From the NCBI GenBank assembly GCA_041082245.1, contig JBDOIE010000015.1, positions 1 to 64,000 on the forward strand: a DNA stretch of 64,000 nt, given 5' to 3'. The translations under genes and the position numbers were made by a program. The notes under the pieces are model-generated. The model saw only the letters and a list, made by a program, of their open reading frames with translations. It was not told where the DNA came from and did no database searches. This document shows positions 34,470 through 43,498 of the stretch, piece after piece (within the stretch, counting starts at the first letter, position 1; every line of letters begins with the position of its first letter). This DNA comes from DAOTVY01 sp041082245 (GTDB taxonomy: Bacteria; Chloroflexota; Chloroflexia; DTKN01).

Positions 34470-36758
34470 ATGCGGGAAAGGCTCACGCGCACAGAGGCTG
34501 GCTCGATTGCCCGCGCACGCATACTGTGGCCGGTCCTCCTCCTTGTGGCGGGCGTAGCGGGTCTCCTTGTGGCGTTCCAGATGCGTCCGCCCGTTGTCGT
34601 ACGGGTGGGGGAAGCGGCATCCGAGCCTCTGCTCAAGAATTTCCACGCTCCCGAAGCGACGGGGGGCCGCGCGTACCGCTGGACGCGCGCCGAAGCGAGC
34701 GTTCGGTTGCCCGAGGTGGGCCTGCCCGCGCCCTGGGAACTCGTGCTGTACCTGTCCGGACAGCCTGATCGAACCATCCCGCTGTTTCTCGCCGTGGACG
34801 GGGACGAGGTGGGGCGGCTGGACATCGCTTCCAGGAGCGGTGTCTATTCCCTCGTTCTGTCCGGTAAGTCTTCTCCCTTCGCTCATTCCGTCGAATTGGA
34901 GCTGCGTACGTCGGCGTTCTCTCCCCCCAACGACCCCCGGGAGCTCGGAGTGGCCGTGGAGCGGGTCGAACTGCGGGCGGTCGGCCACGGGCCCCGGGGG
35001 ATTGCGCTGGGGCCGTCCCTGCTGTTCCTGGGACTCTCGTTGCTGTCCTACGCGGGCTTCGCGCGCCTGAGCGGGAGCCGTCTGGGCGGACTTGTCGCTG
35101 GGGGGATGGTACTGGGGTTTGCCTGCGTGGGGGTGCAGAGGTACTGGCCCACACAGCAATTCCGCCCGTTCCCGTGGGCCGCGGTGATCGGCTCGGTCTC
35201 TCTCGCAGGCCTCGTGTACGGACCCGCGGTGCGTCGCGATCTTGCGGCGATGTCCCGTACAATGGCGGCCGGCCGTCTCGCGCTCCCCCGGGCAAGGACG
35301 ATAGCCACCTCCCGGGGATGGCTCTGGGCAATGGCCGCGGGTGCGTGCCTGGTCCTTGGCCTTCACCTTGCGGCCCCGTGGCTGCCTGTGGAACAGGGTC
35401 CGTACGAGAACCTGTCCTGGGGAGTCCGTTTCTACGGGCGCCTTCCAGTCGGGTGGCGCTGGGGCGGGGTACTCGCGGCGGCCGCGGTCTGTCTGGGGTC
35501 CGGGCCGTTGGCCCGTGCCCTGCTCGGGCTCTCTTTCCGGACGCGCCATTACCGGGTACGGAGTGCTCTCGTGGCAGCGGCGCTGGCCGCTTTGCTTGCA
35601 ATAGCCTGTTTCTGGCTGCTGCGTACCCGCTGCTTCTATGGCGACTGGGAAGAGATCGTGGAGGACATTGCGCTGGGAGCGCTCTGGCGGGAACGGAGTC
35701 CGGTCGATTTCCTGCTCCGGGCTGGCTTGGGGCGGGCGCTAGCGGCGCAATGGCCCGCCTGGCTGCGGGTAGCTCCGCCCCTCTCGCGATGCCTTGTGCA
35801 GCCGGTGGCGGCAACGGACGCTTTTCCGGCTCTGCGCGGTGCGCTTGGCGTACTCAGCTGCATTGTTGGCGGGGTGTTCGTCGCGGGAGCCTCAGGGCTC
35901 GGCGCGGCGCTGTTCCCACAGCGGCTGGAGCGTTCGTTCTTTGTGCTCCTCCTGGTCGCACAGGGGACGGCGTTGCTCTTTGCAGGCTACATCGAGATGT
36001 ACACGATGGTTACGGCGGCGCTGGCCGTGTTTCTGCTCTCCGGGGTCCTCGCGTTACAGCGCCGTATCGGGTATGTGTGGTCCGTGTGGGCTTTCGCGCT
36101 GGCCGTGGTGACGCACCTGCAGGCGGTGTACCTGGCGCCCGCGCTGCTCTATGTGGTGTGGAATGCGGTTGCAGAAGGCCGCCGAGCACGTATCCGGGCG
36201 GTGCTCGGTGCGGTGCTTGCGGGACTGCTGCTGCTTGCCCTTGTATCGGGAATCTTCCTCTTGCTCGGCTATGACCCAGGGAGGTTGACCTGGGCATCCC
36301 GCGGGCTCGGGGGCGTGGACGGGGTTTTCCTCAAGCACCTCCTGCGGCCAGCCCCAGAAGCGCACGAACCGTACCCGATCCTGTCCTGGGAACACTTGCG
36401 CGCTGTACTGAACCAGCAGCTACTGGCCGCGCCGCTTTCGCTGTTTGCCCTGGTCGCAACGGTAGCCGCTTTCGGGCGGCGGTGGCGAGCGCTCCTTGCG
36501 GACCGGATCCTGGTCTTTCTGCTGCTCGCTACGGTGCCTGCCCTTCTCTTCACCTGGGTATACAACCCGGACCTGGGGGCGCGCCAGGACTGGGACCTCC
36601 TGGCGCCACCGTTCGTGCTCCTGACGGCGACCGCGGCCTACCTGATCCTTGGGCGCGTGCGGCCGGCCGGGGCGCGCTTGAGCGGGGCGATCGTCTGGCT
36701 ATCCGTTTCCCTCCTGCATACCCTTTCCTGGCTCTGGCTCAACCACCTTGGGCTGTAG
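34470..36758 (+). CDS. Polytopic membrane protein, GT-C-like, with N-terminal beta domain
   Basis: A 762-residue protein: one N-terminal membrane segment (about 18-38), an external beta-rich domain (about 48-170, with RAYRWTRAEASVRLPE), then at least 14 membrane segments. AGYIEMYTM and LGARQDWDLLAPP are recurrent motifs of a group of uncharacterised bacterial GT-C-like proteins. Its beta domain parallels that of the protein at 28985-31099, suggesting duplication of a shared module. It has its own promoter. No function can be named with confidence. Confidence 0.72.
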   Translation: MRERLTRTEAGSIARARILWPVLLLVAGVAGLLVAFQMRPPVVVRVGEAASEPLLKNFHAPEATGGRAYRWTRAEASVRLPEVGLPAPWELVLYLSGQPDRTIPLFLAVDGDEVGRLDIASRSGVYSLVLSGKSSPFAHSVELELRTSAFSPPNDPRELGVAVERVELRAVGHGPRGIALGPSLLFLGLSLLSYAGFARLSGSRLGGLVAGGMVLGFACVGVQRYWPTQQFRPFPWAAVIGSVSLAGLVYGPAVRRDLAAMSRTMAAGRLALPRARTIATSRGWLWAMAAGACLVLGLHLAAPWLPVEQGPYENLSWGVRFYGRLPVGWRWGGVLAAAAVCLGSGPLARALLGLSFRTRHYRVRSALVAAALAALLAIACFWLLRTRCFYGDWEEIVEDIALGALWRERSPVDFLLRAGLGRALAAQWPAWLRVAPPLSRCLVQPVAATDAFPALRGALGVLSCIVGGVFVAGASGLGAALFPQRLERSFFVLLLVAQGTALLFAGYIEMYTMVTAALAVFLLSGVLALQRRIGYVWSVWAFALAVVTHLQAVYLAPALLYVVWNAVAEGRRARIRAVLGAVLAGLLLLALVSGIFLLLGYDPGRLTWASRGLGGVDGVFLKHLLRPAPEAHEPYPILSWEHLRAVLNQQLLAAPLSLFALVATVAAFGRRWRALLADRILVFLLLATVPALLFTWVYNPDLGARQDWDLLAPPFVLLTATAAYLILGRVRPAGARLSGAIVWLSVSLLHTLSWLWLNHLGL

Positions 36759-36905
36759 CAGAGGGGCTGTGGACCCGGTTCCCTTGGACAGACGTTTTTC
36801 GAGTACGGCGCTTCTGCACTCCGGACGTGAACCGTCCCTCACAATTGGCCGGTGCGTCTCCCGGCTGTCCGTCCCGCTGCTCGGCCGGTCCGGCCCATCC
36901 GCGCT

Positions 36906-37160
36906 CTAACGTGTCGAGAAGCGCCGCACCGGGATGTCGGCCACGAGTCGGTCCTGGCGCTCGGTGCGCGTGATTTTGACATCGATGTGCTCGGCATCGA
37001 TCTCCACGTACTTGGAGATCACGGCGATGATCTCGCTCTTCAGCGTTTCCAGAAGCTGCGGCGAAAAGCCGCGGTCGTGCACAAGCACGAGCTGCAGACG
37101 CTCTTTCGCGATCGCGGAGCTCTTTGGGCGTCGCTGGAACATGCTGCGTACCAGATCCAC
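36906..37160 (-). CDS. minE: Cell division topological specificity factor MinE
   Basis: An 84-residue protein with the MinE order: an N-terminal segment, SSAIAKERLQLVLVHDR (MinD-activating helix/strand), then SPQLLETLKSEIIAVISKYVEID and a closing VADIPVRR strand. It releases MinD from the membrane to set up oscillation or a gradient. It starts with GTG, 16 bp after minD, and ends the mre-mrdA-min run. Confidence 0.92.
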   Translation of the reverse strand: MDLVRSMFQRRPKSSAIAKERLQLVLVHDRGFSPQLLETLKSEIIAVISKYVEIDAEHIDVKITRTERQDRLVADIPVRRFSTR

Positions 37161-37176
37161 GGCTCGTCCTCCCTGT

Positions 37177-37989
37177 TCACTGACCCCTGGTGCCGTCGTT
37201 GCGGCGGCCCATCCAGGTGGCGATCCGCCCCCAGAACGAGGGCTCCTCGGGGACCGTTAGCGGCACTTCCTCGCCCAGGAGCCGTCGGGCAATCTGAAGG
37301 AACGCCTGGCCGGCCGCGGAACGGTTTTCCAGCACCACCGGCACCCCACGGTTCGTGGACGTCAGGATGTGGGCATCTTCAGGAACAATCCCGATGATCG
37401 GGATCGCCAGGATCTCGCGGACGTCTTCTACACTCAGCATCTCTCCCCGACGCACCATGCTGACGTTCAGGCGGTTGATGATCAGGCGGGGTTCCCCTTT
37501 CTCTTCGGCCTCGACCAGCCCGATGATCCGATCGGCATCGCGGACGGCCGCAACCTCTGGAGTGGTCACGATCAGCACCTCGTCCGCTCCTGCAACGGCG
37601 TTCTTGAAACCCTGCTCGATGCCCGCAGGGCTGTCGATGAGGATGAAATCGAATTCCCCGCGCAGCTGGCGGCACACCTCGATCATGTCCGTGGGGCTCA
37701 CAGCGGTCTTGTCGCGCGTCTGCGCCGCTGGAATCAGGTAGAGATCGGGCAGACGTTTGTCTTTGATCATCGCCTGGCGGAGCCTGCAACGACCCTCCAC
37801 GACGTCCACCAGGTCGTACACGATGCGGTTCTCGAGCCCCATCACGATATCCAGGTTCCGCAGGCCGATGTCCACATCGATGGCCACCACGCGCTGTCCC
37901 AGCATCGCCAGGGCAGTGCTCAAGTTCGCGGTCGTAGTGGTCTTGCCCACCCCTCCCTTGCCGGAGGTGATCGTGATCACTTGGGCCAT
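37177..37989 (-). CDS. minD: Septum-site determining ATPase MinD
   Basis: A 270-residue deviant Walker ATPase: TSGKGGVGKTTTTANL at residues 8-23, DVDIGLRNLD, LIDSPAGIEQGF and TPEVAAVRDADR are MinD hallmarks. The C-terminus (FWGRIATWMGRRN) can form the amphipathic membrane-targeting helix. ATG 37989 has AGGAGG. With MinC it blocks FtsZ rings away from mid-cell. Confidence 0.95.
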   Translation of the reverse strand: MAQVITITSGKGGVGKTTTTANLSTALAMLGQRVVAIDVDIGLRNLDIVMGLENRIVYDLVDVVEGRCRLRQAMIKDKRLPDLYLIPAAQTRDKTAVSPTDMIEVCRQLRGEFDFILIDSPAGIEQGFKNAVAGADEVLIVTTPEVAAVRDADRIIGLVEAEEKGEPRLIINRLNVSMVRRGEMLSVEDVREILAIPIIGIVPEDAHILTSTNRGVPVVLENRSAAGQAFLQIARRLLGEEVPLTVPEEPSFWGRIATWMGRRNDGTRGQ

Positions 37990-38027
37990 ACCTGCCTCCT
38001 TCCAGTGCTCAGGCGGACCAGCCCTCC

Positions 38028-38717
38028 TCAGGGCCGCCGGAAGAGATCCCACGGCTCCACGACGATACGGCCGCCCGCGATATACGCAACCTCGGGACCC
38101 GCGGACGGTACGCCTTCCTCGGGGGGGCGAGCGGCCAGGTTGGCGATTCGGAGCTGCGTCGGCGAAAGGTCGAGCGCACACACGATGGCTCGCTCGTCTC
38201 CGATGGCCCCGGCATGGACGACGCCACGCAGCCGTCCCCAGACCACCACGTCGCCCCCGGCCAGGACTTCGGCGCCCGGATTCACGTCCCCCAGCACCGT
38301 GATCGGCCCATGGTGCCGTACGGCCTGTCCCGAGCGGACCGTGCGCGTGACGAACAGCGCGTCGGAGATCGCGAGCGGACGGGTGCCGCTTTCCGCGCGT
38401 GTGGGGAGCGGCGCGGTCGCGGAAGGGACCGCCCGGACGCCGGCATCCCGAAGGGCGCCGCGCGTCTGACGGTTCAGGGTGCCAACCGCACGGAGATCCA
38501 CGCCCCATCGCTGCAGGATCGTGGTCAGCTGGCCCAACTCCTCCGTGCTGAGGGCACGGTTCCCTACATCCACCATCAGTTCGGCGCCCCGGAAAAAGCT
38601 TTCCCCGCGCCGCAGCTGCTCTTCCAGAGCGGCGAGCAACGCTTCCAGCGGCGCTTCCTCGTCCAGGAACAGGCGCAGGCCCGTCCGGTCACCTTTCAGG
38701 CGAACCAGTTCCTCCAT
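38028..38717 (-). CDS. minC: Septum-site determining protein MinC
   Basis: A 229-residue MinC. The N-terminal domain is poorly conserved, as usual. The C-terminal beta-helix domain is clear: GQAVRHHGPITVLGDVNPGAEVLAGGDVVVWGRLRGVVHAG followed by RIANLAARP, broken here only for description. It inhibits FtsZ polymerisation and is recruited by MinD. ATG 38717 is preferred over GTG 38729 because GAGGG precedes it; either start overlaps the end of mrdA by roughly 30-40 bases. Confidence 0.9.
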   Translation of the reverse strand: MEELVRLKGDRTGLRLFLDEEAPLEALLAALEEQLRRGESFFRGAELMVDVGNRALSTEELGQLTTILQRWGVDLRAVGTLNRQTRGALRDAGVRAVPSATAPLPTRAESGTRPLAISDALFVTRTVRSGQAVRHHGPITVLGDVNPGAEVLAGGDVVVWGRLRGVVHAGAIGDERAIVCALDLSPTQLRIANLAARPPEEGVPSAGPEVAYIAGGRIVVEPWDLFRRP

Positions 38718-40860
38718 CGGTTCCCTCACTTGCCGATGCTCCTGACCGTGTGAAGTAGTACTCGATGATATCGGTTACCGCCGGCAGGGCGATCCGGCTT
38801 CCTTGTCCACCGCCCTCCACGACCACCGCGACGGCGATCTGCGGGTCTTCGTAGGGAGCAAAACCGACGAACCACGCGTGGGCCTGCCGCACGCCCGGCC
38901 TCAGGAAAGGCCCGAACTCCGCCGACCCCGTCTTGCCGGCGATCGCGACGCTCGCGTGCGTGCGCGCGTAATCGGTGGCCGATTCGGTGACTACCCGCCG
39001 CATTCCCTGCCGCACTACCGCCAGATAGTCGGGGTCGACCGGCAACTGGTGAATCACCTGCGGGCGGAACTCCTGTACGACCTGTCCCTGGGCGTCCTGG
39101 ACGCGCAGCAGTAGCTGTGGGCGGTACAGGGTTCCGCCGTTGGCGATGGCGGCCACGGCGTTGACGAGCTGCAGCGGGGTGACCAGGATATTGCCCTGGC
39201 CGATGGCCATGTTGTACAGGTCGCCCTGGACCCACGGTTCCCCGAGCGTCTCCTCTTTCCATTCGGGCGTCGGGATCAGTCCCGATGCCTCACCGGGCAA
39301 TCCCAGCCCCGTCGGTTCGCCGAATCCGAAGGCGTGAGCGTACCGTACGAACCTCTCGATCCCCAGACCGTCCTCGTACTGCTTGTCGGGTGTACCACCG
39401 GCGATGGTGAAGAAGAAGACGTTACAGGAGTTCCGGATCGCCACATCCACTGTCTGCCAGCCGTGTCCGCTGCGCAGCCAGCAGGGGAAAACCTGTGGAG
39501 GAAGGTTGGGGTCGTAGCGGTTCGGCACGAGCAACGCTCCGCCGTCGAAGATGCGTGTCTTCGGAGTGATCACCTTTTCCTGGAGCGCAGCCGAAGCGAC
39601 CACCAGTTTGAAGGTAGACCCGGGGGGATAGCTCCCGGAGATGGCCCGGTTTAGAAGCGGGTTGCGAGGATCATCCAGCAGGCGCCGGAACTCTTCCTGC
39701 GTGATGCCGCGCGCAAAGAGGTTGTTGTCGTAGGACGGCAAGCTGACCATCGCGAGCACCTGCCCGCTCCGCACGTCCAGGACGACTGCAACCCCGCTCG
39801 TCACCGGGCGGTAGTCCCGCGGCCGCTCCCGCTCTGCCTGGCGGATGTACTGCTCCAGGATCGCCGTGGCTCTTTCCTGGAGGTCCGTATCCAGAGTCAG
39901 TACGACGTCATAGCCGGGGCGCGGATCCTTGGTCCAGAAAGGAGCGCCGACCGGGCGGCCGCTTGCGTCCACCTGGATTTCCTGCAGCCCGAGTTCCCCG
40001 CGAAGGATCGCCTCGAAGGCACGCTCTGCCCCGAGCTTGCCGATGCGATCGTTCTCGAGGTACCGGACAGGCTGGCCGTTCTTGGGGTCAGGGTTCTCTG
40101 CTGCGAGTTCCTCCGCGCTGATCCTCCCAACGTATCCCACGACGTGTGCCGTCAGGGCACCCGTCGGATAGCGTCTCGATGGCTCGGGCTGGACATAGAT
40201 CCCGGGAAGGTCGAGCCGGTGTTCCTCGATGACAAGTGCGACATCGCGCGGCACGTTTTCCGCCAGGGGGACAGGCAGGTAGACGGGGACGTGGCTATCG
40301 TACAAAACTTGTTCGAGGGACGTGGTGTAAGTCAGGCCGGCCGAGGACGCGATCCGTGTCCGAAGCCACGCCGCATCCGATTCCGTCAGACGCACGGTTG
40401 CGCGGAAGGGTCCCTCGAGGTCCAGAAGCGCTTCCAGATCTCCTCCATAGCCCAGTTCGAGACGCTCGCCCAACCATGCATAGAGCGTTTCCAGGGCGGT
40501 TGGATCGATCTTGCGGGGGTCTACCTCCACTGTCCCTTCGCACCGGAGCAGCGCACATAGCCGGTCGAACAACCGTGTGCGTTCCGCTTCATCCTCGGGC
40601 AAACTATCCACTGTGGCCATGATGGTGAAGCTGGGGACGTTCTCGGCAAGTACCCGCCCCGCGCGGTCAAAGATCCTCCCCCGAATGGGCAACATGGCCA
40701 CCGTTCGACGGCGGTTTCCTTCGGCCGCTTCCCGGTAGCGCGCGCCCTCCACGATCTGCAAGTACCAGAGCCGCGTGCCGAGGAGTGCGAATGCAGCCAC
40801 CAACAGCAGTCGCAGAAGGATGAAACGCCAGGAAGGCCTGTGTCTCCGCCGTCCGTTCAC
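38689..40860 (-). CDS. mrdA: Penicillin-binding protein 2, elongasome transpeptidase
   Basis: A 723-residue class B PBP. One membrane segment at about residues 12-32; pedestal domain with RGRIFDRAGRVLAENVPSF; transpeptidase motifs STFK (S415 nucleophile), SCN (478-480) and KTG (643-645). It crosslinks peptidoglycan during side-wall growth. Start GTG 40860 has GGGGGAGG. It lies 20 bp after mreD, and its end overlaps minC. Confidence 0.93.
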   Translation of the reverse strand: MNGRRRHRPSWRFILLRLLLVAAFALLGTRLWYLQIVEGARYREAAEGNRRRTVAMLPIRGRIFDRAGRVLAENVPSFTIMATVDSLPEDEAERTRLFDRLCALLRCEGTVEVDPRKIDPTALETLYAWLGERLELGYGGDLEALLDLEGPFRATVRLTESDAAWLRTRIASSAGLTYTTSLEQVLYDSHVPVYLPVPLAENVPRDVALVIEEHRLDLPGIYVQPEPSRRYPTGALTAHVVGYVGRISAEELAAENPDPKNGQPVRYLENDRIGKLGAERAFEAILRGELGLQEIQVDASGRPVGAPFWTKDPRPGYDVVLTLDTDLQERATAILEQYIRQAERERPRDYRPVTSGVAVVLDVRSGQVLAMVSLPSYDNNLFARGITQEEFRRLLDDPRNPLLNRAISGSYPPGSTFKLVVASAALQEKVITPKTRIFDGGALLVPNRYDPNLPPQVFPCWLRSGHGWQTVDVAIRNSCNVFFFTIAGGTPDKQYEDGLGIERFVRYAHAFGFGEPTGLGLPGEASGLIPTPEWKEETLGEPWVQGDLYNMAIGQGNILVTPLQLVNAVAAIANGGTLYRPQLLLRVQDAQGQVVQEFRPQVIHQLPVDPDYLAVVRQGMRRVVTESATDYARTHASVAIAGKTGSAEFGPFLRPGVRQAHAWFVGFAPYEDPQIAVAVVVEGGGQGSRIALPAVTDIIEYYFTRSGASASEGTDGGTGSPER

Positions 40861-40880
40861 GTCGTTCTTTCCTCCCCCGA

Positions 40881-41366
40881 CTACCCGATCCGCATCCGGG
40901 GCCGGATGCGGCGATCCAACCATTCGCTCAACGCATAGACCAGGGGCATCAAGGCTCCATGGACAAGCGCCAGGGGCAGGACGACGCGCACCAGGACCTC
41001 CGAGTGCCATGGGACACCTGTCAGCACCACCAACAGCAGGTGATAGCCAATTGTCCCAAGGAACGCCGCACCCGCCGGGAAGAGCAGGTTGCCCCGGTGT
41101 AAAGGCGCGACCATCGCTCCCACAGCCGCAACCACAAGGAGGAGCGCCAGCGTGTGGCTGCCCAGCCATCCCGGAGAGAGAAGGTCGAGGGCCATCCCCC
41201 CTACGAAGGCACCGATCGCTCCCTCGCGCAGGCCGCGGACAACGGTCCAGGCGACCACGCCCAGGAAAAGTAGGTCCGGCCTGGCCCCGAGCAACGGTAT
41301 TTTGGGCATCGCGGCGGACTGCACGAACGCCAGCAGAACCAGAACGACCAGCAACCCAATGCGCAC
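40881..41366 (-). CDS. mreD: Rod shape-determining membrane protein MreD
   Basis: A 161-residue membrane protein with about five segments, RPDLLFLGVVAWT and GGMALDLLSPGWLG as in MreD. It is part of the elongasome with MreC, PBP2 and MreB. Start GTG 41366 lies 4 bp after the mreC stop, with its ribosome site GAGGTAG inside the end of mreC, so translation is coupled. Confidence 0.88.
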   Translation of the reverse strand: MRIGLLVVLVLLAFVQSAAMPKIPLLGARPDLLFLGVVAWTVVRGLREGAIGAFVGGMALDLLSPGWLGSHTLALLLVVAAVGAMVAPLHRGNLLFPAGAAFLGTIGYHLLLVVLTGVPWHSEVLVRVVLPLALVHGALMPLVYALSEWLDRRIRPRMRIG

Positions 41367-41370
41367 GAGG

Positions 41371-42204
41371 CTACCTCGTCCCCAGGACGATCATCACCCG
41401 CTCGAGGTGGTCCAGGTCGACTGCCGGGATCAGCTCCAGCTCCTGGTGGAGGTCGGCGGTCTTGATAACCCGGAGGACCTGGCCGATCGGCAGTCCGGCC
41501 GGGAAAGCATCTTCCTGGAACGGCGGGAGCTGGAGTCCGGATGTCAGCACCCAGTCCCCCTCGCTGACGCGGGCCTCCAGCGGCACGAAACGCATCCGCA
41601 GCCGGCTTCCGGCCTGCCAGCGTCCCTCGACCAGACCGGTCGGTCGGTCCGGGTTTTGGATGACCGCGCTCACTGCGCTGGCGACGTCGGTAATGAGTAA
41701 CACATCGGCCGAGTTGCCGTACACCCGGAGGACGCGCCCCACAAGTCCTGCCGGGGCGATGACGGCCATCCCTTCGCGTACAGCTAGCTGTCGTCCGTCC
41801 GGCGGCGACCACACGACCCGGATCGTTTGTTGTAACCCGCTCGGGTCACGGCCGATCACCTCCGCATAGAGGAGCAGCAGATCCGGATAGCGCTCCCGCA
41901 CGCCGAGGAGCCGCCGCAGCTGCTCGTTTTCGCGCTGGATCTCCTGAAAGCGGCGGTTCTCCTGAGTCAGATAGGCGATCGTTTCTTTCAGCTGTTCGTT
42001 TTCTTCCTGGAGTTCCGCCGCCTTCTGCCACCGTTCCCACAGCCGGCTGAGCTCGGTCGAACTGCCCTCAAGGCCGCGCTGAAGGGGCGCCGTGGCCCAG
42101 TTCCACGCGGCCCTTGTCCACCCCAATCCCACGAGGCGGTCGGCCACCAGGAAGCCTACCGCCAGGATCGTCAGGATGAGGAACGTTAGGCCGGTCTTGC
42201 GCAC
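41371..42204 (-). CDS. mreC: Rod shape-determining protein MreC
   Basis: A 277-residue protein: one membrane segment (about 5-25), a coiled coil of about 45 residues (ELQEENEQLKETIAYL...), then the beta domain with AEVIGRDPSGLQQTIRV and AGLVGRVLRV, ending in the second beta barrel. It scaffolds PBP2 in the periplasm-equivalent space. It follows mreB by 72 bp. Confidence 0.92.
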   Translation of the reverse strand: MRKTGLTFLILTILAVGFLVADRLVGLGWTRAAWNWATAPLQRGLEGSSTELSRLWERWQKAAELQEENEQLKETIAYLTQENRRFQEIQRENEQLRRLLGVRERYPDLLLLYAEVIGRDPSGLQQTIRVVWSPPDGRQLAVREGMAVIAPAGLVGRVLRVYGNSADVLLITDVASAVSAVIQNPDRPTGLVEGRWQAGSRLRMRFVPLEARVSEGDWVLTSGLQLPPFQEDAFPAGLPIGQVLRVIKTADLHQELELIPAVDLDHLERVMIVLGTR

Positions 42205-42276
42205 AGTTGACTCCCGTCTGGGTCCGACCCACGTTTCGGGGGAACCCGGCGCGCCCCGACGGACGCGGCCGGAGGC

Positions 42277-43350
42277 CTAGGCTGCGGCAGGGATCGGCCT
42301 GAGCCGCTGGCTGGCCAGGATGATCTTGCGGTACCGTTCGAAATCTTCCACAATGGCGCCGCACCCCCGCGCGACACAGGTCATCGGGTCATCCGCGATG
42401 CGCACGGGGATCTTGGTCTCGTGAGCAAGGCGGCGATCCAGGCCCAGGAGCAGAGCCCCACCGCCAGCCAGAACGATGCCGTGCTCCATGATGTCCGCCA
42501 GGAGTTCTGGCGGCGTTTCCTCCACTGCCGCGCGCACTTCTTCCACGATACGGTTGACCGGGCCCGCGATCCCCTCGCGCAGTTCCACGCTGCTGACCTC
42601 GACCTCTTTGGGGAGGCCCGTCAACAGGTCCCGGCCCCTGAGGCACACCTTGCGTTCCTCGGCCAAAGGAAAGGCGCTTCCAGCGAGGATCTTGGCCCGT
42701 TCCGCCATCCGGTCACCGATCAACAGGTTGAACGCCGAGCGCGCAAAGGCGACGATGGCTTCGTCGATCTCGTCGCCCGCCGTACGGATGGAGCGGGAGA
42801 CCACGACGCCGCCCAGCGAGATCACCGCGACCTCGGTCGTGCCGCCGCCGATGTCCACGATCATGTTGCCGGTAGGCTCCGTGATGGGAAGGCCGGCCCC
42901 GATCGCCGCGGCGAGCGGTTCTTCGATCGTGTACGCTTCCCGTGCACCTGCGTGAATGGCCGCATCTTTGGCAGCCCGCTTTTCCACTTCGGTCACACCG
43001 CTCGGTACCCCGATGACGACACGCGGGCTGGGCCGTGGCCATCCGCGGACCCGCTGGTGTGCGCGGTCGATGAAATAACGGAGCATCTGCTCGACCACAT
43101 CGAAATCGGCGATCACACCGTCCTTGAGCGGCCGGATCGCGATGATGTTGGCCGGGGTCTTGCCCACCATGGCCTTGGCTTCTTCGCCTACGGCGAGCAC
43201 GGCTTTGCTCTTGCGCTCGATCGCCACGACCGAGGGCTCGCCAACCACGATCCCCTTCCCGCGCACGTAGACGAGGGTCGTCGCGGTGCCCAGGTCGATT
43301 CCCAAATCGCGGCTAAAGATCCCCGCGAACGCCGAAATCGGGTTCAGCAT
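42277..43350 (-). CDS. mreB: Rod shape-determining actin homologue MreB
   Basis: A 357-residue bacterial actin. DLGIDLGTATTLVYV (phosphate 1), PSGVTEVEKRA, VDIGGGTTEVAVIS (phosphate 2), and HGIVLAGGGALLLGL (adenosine site) are in order. The N-terminal stretch carries the membrane-facing region. ATG 43350 with AAGGAGC is preferred to a longer start at 43377. First gene of the run ending in minE, with its promoter at 43387-43420. Confidence 0.95.
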   Translation of the reverse strand: MLNPISAFAGIFSRDLGIDLGTATTLVYVRGKGIVVGEPSVVAIERKSKAVLAVGEEAKAMVGKTPANIIAIRPLKDGVIADFDVVEQMLRYFIDRAHQRVRGWPRPSPRVVIGVPSGVTEVEKRAAKDAAIHAGAREAYTIEEPLAAAIGAGLPITEPTGNMIVDIGGGTTEVAVISLGGVVVSRSIRTAGDEIDEAIVAFARSAFNLLIGDRMAERAKILAGSAFPLAEERKVCLRGRDLLTGLPKEVEVSSVELREGIAGPVNRIVEEVRAAVEETPPELLADIMEHGIVLAGGGALLLGLDRRLAHETKIPVRIADDPMTCVARGCGAIVEDFERYRKIILASQRLRPIPAAA

Positions 43351-43386
43351 CTTCTTGCTCCTTGTCCCAGGACTCAAGTCATTGGC

Positions 43387-43420
43387 ATTATAGCATAGAA
43401 GCGAAAAGTTCGCTTGTCAA
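43387..43420 (-). promoter_or_regulatory. mreB: Promoter of mreB and the mre-mrdA-min run
   Basis: Minus strand TTGACA (43415-43420), 17 bp, TATGCT (43392-43397), immediately followed by a second -10, TATAAT (43387-43392), preceded by TGC as an extended -10. The -35 overlaps that of the divergent yebC promoter by five bases. Confidence 0.7.
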
Positions 43421-43442
43421 AACCGGGGCTTCAGGCTATAAT
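43414..43442 (+). promoter_or_regulatory. yebC: Promoter of yebC
   Basis: TTGTCA (43414-43419), 17 bp, TATAAT (43437-43442). It shares five bases of its -35 with the mreB promoter on the other strand. Confidence 0.78.
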
Positions 43443-43498
43443 GATACTTTGGCAGATGGGTAAACGCATACGCGGCGGGACCGCAGGAGGATAGGACG

